From: JAENVT01 sp963805445
GTDB lineage: Bacteria > Actinomycetota > Acidimicrobiia > Acidimicrobiales > Ilumatobacteraceae
DNA length: 64,000 bases
Reading direction: 5' to 3'
NCBI GenBank assembly: GCA_963805445.1
Contig: CAWDUI010000015.1
Span: 1 to 64,000, forward strand
Shown here: positions 36,884-45,244 of the stretch, piece after piece
How the letters are laid out: each line of letters opens with the position of its first letter
Position numbering within the stretch: position 1 is the stretch's first letter
Translations under genes and position numbers: made by a program
The notes under the pieces: model-generated
Seen by the model: the letters and a program-made list of their open reading frames with translations, nothing else
Databases searched by the model: none
What the model was told of the DNA's origin: nothing

Positions 36884-38289
36884 TCCCGGATCGCTTTCGG
36901 CCGGTCCTCGACGAGCTGTCCCCACTCTCACAACGGTTTGCGGCCGCCGGGCATCGCCTCTACCTGGTCGGCGGAACCGTGCGCGACCTGTTGATCGCCG
37001 ACGATCGCGACGACTACGACTTCGACGCCACGACAACCGCGCGCCCGGATGCCATCAAGGCCTGCCTGGCCGGATGGGCCGACGCGGTCTGGACCCAGGG
37101 AGAACGTTTCGGCACGATCGGTGCCAAGAAAGACGGCCGCACCTACGAGATCACGACGCACCGCGCCGAGGCCTACACCGATGACTCGCGCAAGCCGCAC
37201 GTCGACTTCGCCGACGACATCGAGACCGACCTCTCCCGTCGTGACTTCACGATCAACTCGATGGCTCTCGAGCTCACATCGGCGACACCGAACCTGGTCG
37301 ATCCATTCGGGGGAGCGGTCGATCTGGCCACGCGCACGCTGCGAACCCCGTTGTCGCCGGAGGTGTCGTTCAGTGACGACCCATTGCGCATGTTGCGCGC
37401 CGCTCGGTTCATTGCCCGCTACGAGTTGGTGCCCGACGCCGATCTCGTCGCAGCGGTCACGACGATGCACGGCCGACTGGAGATCGTGTCGGCCGAACGG
37501 ATACGCGACGAGCTCGACAAGTTGATCACCGTCGACCATCCGAGCGCCGGGCTGTGGTTTGCGATCGAGACCGGCCTCGCCGACGAGTTCTTGCCGGAGC
37601 TGCCATCCATGCGACTCGAGCAGGACCCCATCCACCGTCACAAGGACGTGCTGACGCACACCCTGGCCGTCGTCGAGAACGTGCGTCGCGACATGCACCC
37701 CGACTTCGACTTCCGTCGCACGCGCCTTGCTGCGTTGTTCCACGACGTCGGCAAGCCGCAGACGCGCGGGTACCAGCAGGGCAAAGGGGTGACGTTCCAC
37801 CACCACGACGCGGTCGGTGCCCGGATGACCCGCAAGCGGCTGACCGCGCTGCGCTACTCCAACGACGACATCGAGGCGATCACCGAGCTCGTGGCGTTGC
37901 ACCTGCGCTTCCACACGTACCAGATGGGGTGGACGGACTCCGCGGTCCGTCGGTATGTGCGCGACGCAGGGCCGCTGCTGAGCGAGCTGAACGTGCTGAC
38001 GCGGTGTGATTGCACGACCCGCAACGAGCGCAAGGCGGCAGTGCTCGCCAAGCGGATGGACGAGCTCGAGGCGCGGATCATCGAGCTCAACGAGCGCGAG
38101 GAGCTGGCCTCGATCCGCCCGGAGCTCGACGGAAAGCAGGTGATGGAACACCTGGGCGTCGGGCCGGGACCGTTGATCGGCAAAGCGTTGGCCTTCCTTT
38201 TGGAGATTCGCCTGGAAGAGGGCATGCTCGGCGATGCCGAGATTCGCCGCCGGCTCGATCAGTGGCGGTCTGACCACGAGGGGTGCTGA
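36880..38289 (+). CDS. pcnA: CCA tRNA nucleotidyltransferase
   Basis: 469 residues, uninterrupted. Adds CCA to tRNA 3' ends, required here since tRNA-Ile at 10.5 kb has no encoded CCA. Motifs: LYLVGGTVRDLL and the catalytic DYDFDATT (residues 45-52), RRDFTINSMALEL, DDPLRMLRAARFIARYEL, then the C-terminal HD domain (LAALFHDVGKPQTR, LVALHLRFHTY). The mycobacterial homologue also lies near the MurJ/SigM cluster. Confidence 0.95.
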   Translation: MIPDRFRPVLDELSPLSQRFAAAGHRLYLVGGTVRDLLIADDRDDYDFDATTTARPDAIKACLAGWADAVWTQGERFGTIGAKKDGRTYEITTHRAEAYTDDSRKPHVDFADDIETDLSRRDFTINSMALELTSATPNLVDPFGGAVDLATRTLRTPLSPEVSFSDDPLRMLRAARFIARYELVPDADLVAAVTTMHGRLEIVSAERIRDELDKLITVDHPSAGLWFAIETGLADEFLPELPSMRLEQDPIHRHKDVLTHTLAVVENVRRDMHPDFDFRRTRLAALFHDVGKPQTRGYQQGKGVTFHHHDAVGARMTRKRLTALRYSNDDIEAITELVALHLRFHTYQMGWTDSAVRRYVRDAGPLLSELNVLTRCDCTTRNERKAAVLAKRMDELEARIIELNEREELASIRPELDGKQVMEHLGVGPGPLIGKALAFLLEIRLEEGMLGDAEIRRRLDQWRSDHEGC

Positions 38290-38319
38290 TATTATCGATG
38301 CGGGAGTGACCAGCACGCA

Positions 38320-41300
38320 GTGAACACCGTCGCACACAACCTGGACGAACCACGTCGGCGGATCGACGCGTGGCTCGTTCCGTCGCGTGCCACAGCCCTC
38401 AGGTATGGCGCAGTCGGGCTGGCGCTGATCGTTGTCACGACGGTGATCGAGGTCGTCGTGCACGGCCTCGACGTCGAGTCCTGGGGCGCCATCTCCGGGA
38501 GTGCACTGGTATTGGTTCCCGCGTGGGCCGGCGTTGTGCTGCTCGCCAGGTACCGCAGGGACCGGAGTCTCGAGTGGCTGCTGTTCTCCCTCGGCTCGTT
38601 CGGCTGGGCGTTCGGCCAACTGCTGTGGATCGCCCAGATCACACTCAACGGCTCGACCACGTGGCCGTCGTTCTCCGACATCGGCTACCTGGCGTTCTCC
38701 GTCGGCGCGATCGGCGCGGTGGTGGTGCACACACGTCCATTCGAGCGAACGACGCGACTGGTGTTCATGGTCGACGCGCTGGTGATGTCGGTCGCCCTGA
38801 GCTTCCTTGCCTGGGAGTTGATCATCCGTCCCGGCGCTGGGGATCCGGCCAGGTTCCCGTTGCCGGCCCAACTGGCGATGCTGATCTATCCGCTGACCGA
38901 CATCGCCCTGGCAACGATGCTCGGCCTGCTGATGCTGATCGGGCGTTCACCGGCGCGCATCGGGCTGTTTGCCGCGGCGGCGCTGTTGACGGTCGCTGAC
39001 ACCGCGTACTCGGCCTCGGTCGGCGCGACGTCCAACACGTCGTCGTTCGCGGTGTCGTGGCCGTGTTGGGTCTTGGGGTTCGCTGTCGTCGCCATGTCGG
39101 CCGGTCTCCCGAGCGGTGGCGTGGTGCGGTACACCCGCCCGACGCTGTCCCGTCTCCTCGTCGTGCATCTGCCGGTGATGGTCGCGGTGTGGTTCGCAGC
39201 GTGGCGCTACATGATTCATCACGGCCCGACGACAACGGTCACCCTCGTGATCGCTGCCCTCGCCGGGATGCTGATCATCGTCGAGCAACTGGCGACCTGG
39301 TACCACTCCAGCACGTTGTCGGATCGGTTGAGCGACAACATCACCAACTTGCGCCATACCGAGGCGGAACTGCGCGCGCTCCTCGACGACCTCTCCGATT
39401 CGGTGATCGTTCTCGATGGAAAGGGGCGCATCGTCGAGGCCAACAACTCGGTTCTCGAGATCACCGGCCGGTCGCATTCTGCGGTGTTGAACAAGACGTT
39501 CACCTCGTTGATCCGACCCGCTGATCGGCCGTTGCTGCTCGAAGTCTGGGACAAGCTGCGCAGCGGCCAGCAGGTCGACAGCCCGGTGTTCCCGTTCGAT
39601 CACCCCGACGGTCACGAGATCCTGCTCGAGGCCGACGTGCACGTGCCCATGCGTGATCCCGAGCGCGTCGTGGTGACGCTGCGCGACATCACCCGTCGCT
39701 TGCGCGAGGCGCATGATCTCGACCTCGCCCAAGAGCGGTTCCGGCTGGCGTTCCACGGAGCACCCACCGGCATGGCGCTGTCGAGTGCCGACAACGGTGT
39801 GTTGATCGATGTCAACGACTCGCTGGCGTCGATGCTCGGGTACACACGAGCCGAGATGCTCGGCCGAGCCATGCAATCGATCACCCATCCCGACGATTGG
39901 CAGCGCGGCGAGACGCACACGGCAGGCATGTCGGCCGACTCGTACCACATGGAGCAGCGCTACATCCGCAACGACCAGAGCGTGATGTGGGCGAGGGCGT
40001 GGGTGTCGGTGATGGATGATGGCGAAGGACGCAGCCTGGCGATCACGCACATCGAAGACATCACCGAGCAACGCCACAGCGCCGAGCGGCTCGAATGGGC
40101 GGCGACCCACGACGAACTCACCCGGCTGCCCAACCGGTTCCGATTCCTCGACCAGTTGGCTCGTTTCCTGGAGACCAGCGAACCTGGAGCGGTCGCGGTG
40201 ATGTTCATCGACCTCGACAACTTCAAGGTCATCAACGACAGCCTCGGCCATGGTGTGGGCGACGAGTTGCTCCGTGGGATGAGCGAACGCCTTCGCGCCG
40301 TCGTGCGCGACCGCGACATGTTGAGCCGGTTCGGTGGCGACGAGTTCATCGTCATGCTCCGCGACATCGGCGCCACGGTGTCGCCCGTCGAGATCGCCGA
40401 GCGTCTCCGCGCCGAGATCGCCATGCCTCTGGTGGTCGACGGCGCCGAGTTGTTCGTGACGGCGAGCATCGGCATCGCCGTGGCCGATCGGATCGGCGTG
40501 ACGACCACCGATCTTCTGCGCGACGCGGATGCCGCGATGTACCGCGCCAAGGCCCGTGGCCGCGACTGCGTGGAGGTCTTCTCGCCGGGTACCCACGACG
40601 CCACCGTGTTGACTCTGCGCACCACCAACGAACTGCGCCGCGGGCTGGAGCGTCGCGAGATCGTGCCGTACTACCAGCCGATCGTGCAGCTCGACACCGG
40701 TCATCTGATCGGGTTCGAGGTGCTCGCCCGTTGGCGCCACCCCGATCGTGGTCTGCTCGGGCCGGATCAGTTCCTGCCGATGGCCGAAGAGACCGGGCTG
40801 ATCGGCGAGGTCGGCGCCGCGGTGTTGCGCTCCTCGCTGTCGCAGCTGGGCCAGTGGCGTGTGCACCTGCCGCGGTTCGCCAACCTCACGGTGTCCGTCA
40901 ACGTCAGCGGCCGCCAGCTGATGAGCTCGGCCTTCCACGGCATGGTGTCGGAGGCGCTCGCCGAGAGCGGGCTGACGGCTGACTCGTTGTGGCTGGAGAT
41001 CACCGAGTCGGCGTTGATGAGCGATGTGAAGGCAGCCACGGTGGCGCTGCGCGAGTTGCGCAACCTCGGGTTGCACCTCGCCGTCGACGACTTCGGCACC
41101 GGCTACTCGTCGTTGACGTACCTCAAACGCTTCCCGGTCGAGGCCATCAAGGTCGATCGGTCGTTCGTCAGCGGTCTCGGGATCGACCCCGAAGACACCA
41201 CGATCGTCGAGGCCGTGGTGAAGCTCGGGCACTCGCTGGGGCTCGTCGTGGTGGCCGAAGGAGTGGAGACCCCGTTGCAACTGGCTCGGCTGCGCGAGAT

Positions 41301-41382
41301 CAGCTGCGACCACGGCCAGGGGTACGTGTTCGGCCGCCCCCGACCCGCAGAGCTGATCGAGTCCGAGTACGCCCTCGTCTGA
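38320..41382 (+). CDS. Integral-membrane PAS-GGDEF-EAL protein (c-di-GMP turnover)
   Basis: 1020 residues, uninterrupted. Residues about 27-315 hold roughly nine hydrophobic helices forming a membrane sensor. Two PAS domains follow (about 345-440 and 465-585), then GGDEF near 670 with an intact I-site (RDRD five residues before GGDEF) and SRFGGDEFIVM. The EAL domain starts at FEVLARW near 797 (EVL variant) with its other metal and catalytic residues conserved (NVSGRQL, ITESALM, DDFGTGYSSL, IKVDRS, EGVE, GQGYVFGRP). Diguanylate cyclase and phosphodiesterase activities are both possible. Confidence 0.93.
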   Translation: MNTVAHNLDEPRRRIDAWLVPSRATALRYGAVGLALIVVTTVIEVVVHGLDVESWGAISGSALVLVPAWAGVVLLARYRRDRSLEWLLFSLGSFGWAFGQLLWIAQITLNGSTTWPSFSDIGYLAFSVGAIGAVVVHTRPFERTTRLVFMVDALVMSVALSFLAWELIIRPGAGDPARFPLPAQLAMLIYPLTDIALATMLGLLMLIGRSPARIGLFAAAALLTVADTAYSASVGATSNTSSFAVSWPCWVLGFAVVAMSAGLPSGGVVRYTRPTLSRLLVVHLPVMVAVWFAAWRYMIHHGPTTTVTLVIAALAGMLIIVEQLATWYHSSTLSDRLSDNITNLRHTEAELRALLDDLSDSVIVLDGKGRIVEANNSVLEITGRSHSAVLNKTFTSLIRPADRPLLLEVWDKLRSGQQVDSPVFPFDHPDGHEILLEADVHVPMRDPERVVVTLRDITRRLREAHDLDLAQERFRLAFHGAPTGMALSSADNGVLIDVNDSLASMLGYTRAEMLGRAMQSITHPDDWQRGETHTAGMSADSYHMEQRYIRNDQSVMWARAWVSVMDDGEGRSLAITHIEDITEQRHSAERLEWAATHDELTRLPNRFRFLDQLARFLETSEPGAVAVMFIDLDNFKVINDSLGHGVGDELLRGMSERLRAVVRDRDMLSRFGGDEFIVMLRDIGATVSPVEIAERLRAEIAMPLVVDGAELFVTASIGIAVADRIGVTTTDLLRDADAAMYRAKARGRDCVEVFSPGTHDATVLTLRTTNELRRGLERREIVPYYQPIVQLDTGHLIGFEVLARWRHPDRGLLGPDQFLPMAEETGLIGEVGAAVLRSSLSQLGQWRVHLPRFANLTVSVNVSGRQLMSSAFHGMVSEALAESGLTADSLWLEITESALMSDVKAATVALRELRNLGLHLAVDDFGTGYSSLTYLKRFPVEAIKVDRSFVSGLGIDPEDTTIVEAVVKLGHSLGLVVVAEGVETPLQLARLREISCDHGQGYVFGRPRPAELIESEYALV

Positions 41383-41385
41383 GCG

Positions 41386-41970
41386 TCAGTTGCCCTGTTT
41401 GCGGGCCCGCAGCACCAGCACCGTCGGCGCGACCGCGTCGCGCACGTGGCGGGTGCTCAGCTCGTACATGGCGTCGAAGTGGAAGCTGGTGCGCTCGTAG
41501 GCCATGTACAGGTCGCTGAAGGTGATGCTTCCGGCGCCATACGGCCGACGGGCGGTCGGGTCGGCGCCATCGAACATCGCCGCCACAGGGTGATGCATGG
41601 CCACCACGAACGGCGCACCCAACTTCAACACGCGGTGCACCTGGCGTAGCAGGCGCGGCAGGTCGTCGATGCTGGCCAGCGTGTGGGTCGCGACGACCAG
41701 GTCGATCGAACCGCTGGTCTCCGAGCCGAGATCGGCCAACTCGCCGTGATGGCATTCGACCTTCACCTCGGCGGCCTCCGCCGCGGCGCGCAGCCGGGCG
41801 ATCCTGTCCGACGACGGATCGATCGCGATGGCCCTGGCGCCGGCGGCCGCCATGGTGATGGCGTTCGAGGTGGACGCAATGCCCAGTTCGAGAACCCGTT
41901 TGCCGGCGATGTCGCCGCACAGGCGCAGCTCGCTGTCGTCGGCGACGTTGTCGCCGTACCAGATGCTCAT
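41386..41970 (-). CDS. Class I SAM-dependent methyltransferase
   Basis: 194 residues. SAM-binding motif LELGIASTSNAITMAAAGAR near residue 27, acidic IAIDPS loop, and LVVATHTLASIDDLPRLLRQVHRVLK as the later family motif. Small-molecule acceptor likely, unknown. Convergent with the GGDEF-EAL gene; divergent from DUF5318, with 65 bases between starts. Confidence 0.85.
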   Translation of the reverse strand: MSIWYGDNVADDSELRLCGDIAGKRVLELGIASTSNAITMAAAGARAIAIDPSSDRIARLRAAAEAAEVKVECHHGELADLGSETSGSIDLVVATHTLASIDDLPRLLRQVHRVLKLGAPFVVAMHHPVAAMFDGADPTARRPYGAGSITFSDLYMAYERTSFHFDAMYELSTRHVRDAVAPTVLVLRARKQGN

Positions 41971-42035
41971 AACCCAACAGTGTGCCTTGTCCCGTCGCGA
42001 CGTTGGCGGATGCGCAACTCGCTAGCCTGGCGCGA

Positions 42036-42434
42036 ATGGCTTTTGGGATCGACTCACTGCGCGGGGCGCGAGCGGTCGTCGACCATCGCTTGGCGCGGCG
42101 CCATCTGATCAACGAGTTCCACCGTGGCCGGCTTCGTCAGGACCAGGTTTGCGACGCCCATCCGGAGCTGATCCGGGCTGCACGCAACGTGGGCACGCCG
42201 GCGTCCATGGCGTGTCCGATCTGTCGGGTCGAGCAACTGTTCCTCGTGACCTACGTGTTCGGATCGCGGCTGCCTTCGCACGGTCGTTGCGTGTCGACCG
42301 CAGCGGAGTTGGCCAAGCTCAACACACGGACAGATCCACTGACCGCCTACGTGGTCGAGGCATGCACGGGGTGCCGATGGCACCACCTGTTGCGGGTGCT
42401 GCCGATCGGCGGGGGAATCGCTAGAACGGGCTGA
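42036..42434 (+). CDS. DUF5318 protein
   Basis: 132 residues. Family features: a basic N-terminal region (VVDHRLARRHLINEFHRGRL), DVCDAHPEL-like stretch and two CxxC pairs (CPICRVEQ and CTGCRWHH) that should bind zinc. DUF5318 genes sit upstream of rpsF in many actinobacteria (Rv0049 of M. tuberculosis). Function unknown. The ATG at 42036 is used; its end overlaps the DinB-like gene by 14 bases. Confidence 0.85.
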   Translation: MAFGIDSLRGARAVVDHRLARRHLINEFHRGRLRQDQVCDAHPELIRAARNVGTPASMACPICRVEQLFLVTYVFGSRLPSHGRCVSTAAELAKLNTRTDPLTAYVVEACTGCRWHHLLRVLPIGGGIARTG

Positions 42435-42993
42435 GCCCCATCCGGTTGCGGATCGAGATCGCCTCGCCGACATGGGCGTGACCGTGCCCGACGACCGGCC
42501 ACTGGAGCAGCCACCACACCGGCTTGTCGCTCCACATGTTGTGCAACCAGCCGACGTCGTCGACGCTGAGATCGGCGAGGTCGGTCAGGCGTCGGGCGCT
42601 GTCGGGCACCGTGTCGAGTGCCATCGAACCGACGTCGTCGAGCCACGACTCGGTGGCGGCGAACACCGCGTCGAAGTAGTGCAGCAGCGGATCGAAGGCG
42701 ACGAGCGCGGTCAACGAGGCGTCTTCGCGCTCGGGTAGCCCGGCCGATGCCGGGGCGCCATCGAGACCCAGCGCCGCGCGGTGATCGACGAACAGGGGCG
42801 GATGATCACGGATGGCCGTGGACAGCGCCAGGTCGTGATGCCGGGCAACGTGCAGCACCAGGTGGGCGATCGACGACCCTCCGTCGTCGACATGTTCGAC
42901 CCAGCGTTGCGTTGGAACCACGCTCAGTACGGAGTCGCTGAGCTTGCTGCGAACGCCGCGCAGGTCGTTGGCAATCCAGGTATGCATGTTCAC
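42421..42993 (-). CDS. DinB-like / mycothiol-dependent transferase-fold protein
   Basis: 190 residues. Four-helix DinB-type protein: SIAHLVLHVARHHDLAL places the conserved first metal His, and VVGHGHAHVGE near the end supplies two more. Such proteins use mycothiol or related thiols in actinobacteria. Specific role unknown. It converges on DUF5318 and is divergent from rpsF. Confidence 0.75.
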   Translation of the reverse strand: MNMHTWIANDLRGVRSKLSDSVLSVVPTQRWVEHVDDGGSSIAHLVLHVARHHDLALSTAIRDHPPLFVDHRAALGLDGAPASAGLPEREDASLTALVAFDPLLHYFDAVFAATESWLDDVGSMALDTVPDSARRLTDLADLSVDDVGWLHNMWSDKPVWWLLQWPVVGHGHAHVGEAISIRNRMGLSPF

Positions 42994-43340
42994 GAGGTGA
43001 ACGTAGTCCTAAAGTGTGACCTACCGGGCCGCGTAGCGGTCCGGCGGAGCAAAACCTCACGACGGCCCATCTGCGGAGGAGCCGCCGTGTACACAACCAC
43101 CAGTCGACCCTCCCGGTGTCGGCGAGTGTGGCGCCACGCCCACCAGTTCACCCGTCCCGAGCTGGTGGGCGAGGTCGCCAATCGGTTGTCCGGCCGTCCG
43201 CCCGGCCACTGTGTAGCACCCCCGTGGCATGCTCCGGGCGTGGACATCCTCTTTCACCGCTACACTCGCCCAGTCATATTGGCCCTGCCCCATTCCGGGG
43301 CCCCGGGTAAGGCCCGGGTCCGAAGGGAGGTTGCACACGC
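42994..43340. promoter_or_regulatory. Region upstream of rpsF
   Basis: 347 bases without a supported gene. It contains a nine-base-pair stem-loop (GCCCACCAG at 43138-43146 and CTGGTGGGC at 43162-43170), GC-rich palindromes at about 43298-43318, and the rpsF ribosome-binding site AAGGGAGG just before 43330. It probably holds the rpsF-ssb-rpsR-rplI promoter. An S6:S18-type leader motif may exist but was not verified. Confidence 0.5.
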
Positions 43341-43673
43341 ATGACGCGTGCTTACGAACTCATGGTCATCATCGATGGTGACGTAGAAGACACCGCTGCT
43401 CAGGCACGGGTGAAGTCGATCACCGACTCCATCACCAAAGCCGGCGGCACGATTCATGGCAAGCCCGACTGGTGGGGCCGCAGGCAGTACGCCTACCCGA
43501 TCAACAAGAAGGAATACGGCTACTACGTCGTGTACCAACTCGTGGCCCCGGGCGGCGCCCTCGACGAACTCGAGCGCTCGTTCCGCATCGCTGACGACAT
43601 CGTCCGCCACAAGCTCATCCGTCTTCCCGATACCGAGGCAGCACGCCGCGGCCTGTCGGAGCCCGCGGCGTAG
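43341..43673 (+). CDS. rpsF: 30S ribosomal protein bS6
   Basis: 110 residues. TRAYELMVIIDGDVED start, KPDWWGRRQYAYPINKKEYG and LDELERSFRIADDIVRHKLI are the S6 signature segments. Partner of bS18 on the small subunit. The first gene of rpsF-ssb-rpsR-rplI. Confidence 0.97.
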   Translation: MTRAYELMVIIDGDVEDTAAQARVKSITDSITKAGGTIHGKPDWWGRRQYAYPINKKEYGYYVVYQLVAPGGALDELERSFRIADDIVRHKLIRLPDTEAARRGLSEPAA

Positions 43674-43704
43674 ATCCGCCGCTCGTCAAGCCAAGGAGGC
43701 CGCC

Positions 43705-44151
43705 ATGGCCGATAGCAATGTCACCATCGTAGGAAATCTCACCCGCGATCCCGAGCTTCGCTTCACTGCGGGCGGCAAGGGCGTCGCCAGTTTCGGTGTC
43801 GCCGTCAATCGTCGCTACCAGGTCAATGGCGAATGGCAGGAGAAGGTGTCGTTCTTCAACGTCACGGCGTGGGACAGCCTCGGCGAGAACGCCGCCGCCT
43901 CGCTGACGAAGGGGACCCGCATCATGGTCACCGGCCGTCTCGAGCAACGCGAGTACGAGACGTCCGCCGGAGAGAAGCGCAACGTCGTCGAGATCGTCGC
44001 CGACGAACTCGGGCCGAGCCTTCGCTGGGCCCGTGCCGAGGTCGAGCGCACCCAGCGCACCGGACCCGATGGCAATGCCCGCCCGGCCAGCGCGCCCGCC
44101 GGCGGCGGCCGCCCCAGCGATCCTGTCTACGGCGATGAAGAGCCGTTCTAA
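43705..44151 (+). CDS. ssb: Single-stranded DNA-binding protein
   Basis: 148 residues. OB-fold region NVTIVGNLTRDPELRFT, VAVNRRYQVNGEWQEKVSFF, GTRIMVTGRLEQREYET; a short Gly/Pro linker; and an acidic tip DEEPF that recruits partner proteins. The ATG at 43705 has AAGGAGG seven bases upstream. The tail is shorter than in many actinobacterial SSBs. Confidence 0.96.
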   Translation: MADSNVTIVGNLTRDPELRFTAGGKGVASFGVAVNRRYQVNGEWQEKVSFFNVTAWDSLGENAAASLTKGTRIMVTGRLEQREYETSAGEKRNVVEIVADELGPSLRWARAEVERTQRTGPDGNARPASAPAGGGRPSDPVYGDEEPF

Positions 44152-44184
44152 TCCCCTGATGATTGTTCCGAGAAAGACTGCACG

Positions 44185-44625
44185 ATGACCAGCAAGAAGA
44201 ATCGGGCCAGAGCGCCCAAGGATGTCAACAAGAAGTTCAAGAAGAAGACGAGCGTGCTCGTCACCGACAAGGTCGACTTCGTCGACTACAAAGACGTCAA
44301 CTTGTTGAACCGCTTCGTCAGCGACCGTTCCAAGATCCGCAACCGTCGGGTCACCGGCAACACGGTGCAGCAGCAACGCGACATCGCCAACGCCGTGAAG
44401 AACGCGCGGGAGATGGCCCTGCTGCCGTACACCAAGCGCGTGTCGCAGACCCGCGCCGGGCGTCCGCCGCGCGATCGTGATGAGGACGGCGGCGGTCGTG
44501 GCGGTCGTGGCGACGGTGAAGGTCGTCGTGACTCGTTCAAGGCCGATGCAGCCGTACCCGAAGCGGTCAGTCAGGTCGACGACGCTGTCGTCGCTGTCGA
44601 CGATGACGAGACGGTCGAGGCCTGA
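44185..44625 (+). CDS. rpsR: 30S ribosomal protein bS18 with long C-terminal extension
   Basis: 146 residues instead of the usual 75-90. The core is clear (VDFVDYKDVNLLNRFVSDRSKI, RVTGNTVQQQRDIANAVKNA REMALLPY region, residues about 29-84). After that comes about 60 extra residues: a Gly/Arg-rich stretch (GGGRGGRGDGEGRRD) and an acidic Val/Asp/Ala end. Indels do not explain it, since the frame stays open to the rplI start two bases after the stop. See findings. Confidence 0.94.
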   Translation: MTSKKNRARAPKDVNKKFKKKTSVLVTDKVDFVDYKDVNLLNRFVSDRSKIRNRRVTGNTVQQQRDIANAVKNAREMALLPYTKRVSQTRAGRPPRDRDEDGGGRGGRGDGEGRRDSFKADAAVPEAVSQVDDAVVAVDDDETVEA

Positions 44626-44627
44626 CC

Positions 44628-45071
44628 ATGAGAATCATCCTTCGCTCCGACCGCAAGGGTCTCGGCAAACGCGGCGACATCGTCGAGGTGTCCGACGGTC
44701 ACGCCCGCAACTTCCTGCTGCCCCACGGTCACGCACTGGTGGCATCCGATGGCGCCGTTGCCCAGGCAGCGTCGATGCGTCGCTCTCGCGATCTGCGCGA
44801 TGCGCAAGATCGTGAAGGCGCCCAGACCATCGCCTCGGCACTGGTTCCCAAGATCATCACCATCTCCGCCAAGTCCGGCCCGGAGGGCAAGCTGTACGGC
44901 TCGGTCACGTTGGCCGATGTCGCCCACGCGGTCGAAGAGCAGGCCCACGTGGTCATCGACCGCAAGAACCTCCACATGGAACCGATCAAGTCCCTCGGCA
45001 CCCACGCGGTGATCGCCAAGCTCCACAACGACGTCGAGTTCCCGATCACCGTCGAGGTTGTCAGCAAGTAG
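44628..45071 (+). CDS. rplI: 50S ribosomal protein bL9
   Basis: 147 residues. MRIILRSDRKGLGKRGDIVEVSDGHARNFLLPHG is compressed here as the L9 start motif (positions 1-34), the N-terminal rRNA-binding domain. A connecting helix follows, with the C-terminal domain (GKLYGSVTLADVA, HAVIAKLHNDVEFP). Last ribosomal gene of the operon. Confidence 0.96.
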   Translation: MRIILRSDRKGLGKRGDIVEVSDGHARNFLLPHGHALVASDGAVAQAASMRRSRDLRDAQDREGAQTIASALVPKIITISAKSGPEGKLYGSVTLADVAHAVEEQAHVVIDRKNLHMEPIKSLGTHAVIAKLHNDVEFPITVEVVSK

Positions 45072-45093
45072 TACTCGACATCTCTCCACAGGG

Positions 45094-45172
45094 TTGTCCA
45101 CAGCCCCGGACACCGTCCCGCGCGGGCCGTGTCCGGGGCTGTGCTGTTCCACCAGCGAGGAGGTTGTCCACA
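45094..45172. promoter_or_regulatory. Two perfect DnaA boxes upstream of dnaB
   Basis: TTGTCCACA at 45094-45102 and 45164-45172, in the same orientation, 70 bases apart. Identical to the three boxes upstream of dnaA. They flank a strong hairpin in the rplI-dnaB intergenic region. Confidence 0.65.
45100..45142 (+). terminator. Strong GC-rich hairpin between rplI and dnaB
   Basis: ACAGCCCCGGACAC at 45100-45113 pairs perfectly with GTGTCCGGGGCTGT at 45129-45142; the 15-base loop itself contains CCCGCGCGGG. There is no uridine tract after it, so it is terminator-like in stability only. It may end the rplI transcript or attenuate dnaB. Its left arm overlaps a DnaA box. Confidence 0.55.
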
Positions 45173-45244
45173 CGCGCCGCACAGCCAAGTCACAGGTTGT
45201 TGCTCTTACGTCCCACAGGCTCCATCAGGCAAGGTAGGTGACTC

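Noticed and set aside
36928..41313. Two very long antisense frames opposite pcnA and the GGDEF-EAL gene
   Set aside because: Both mirror uninterrupted genes with clear catalytic motifs and give repetitive Arg/His/Gln-rich proteins without family features.
42994..43340. Riboswitch or small gene upstream of rpsF
   Set aside because: A stem-loop and GC palindromes are present but no known riboswitch core or protein-like small ORF could be recognised.
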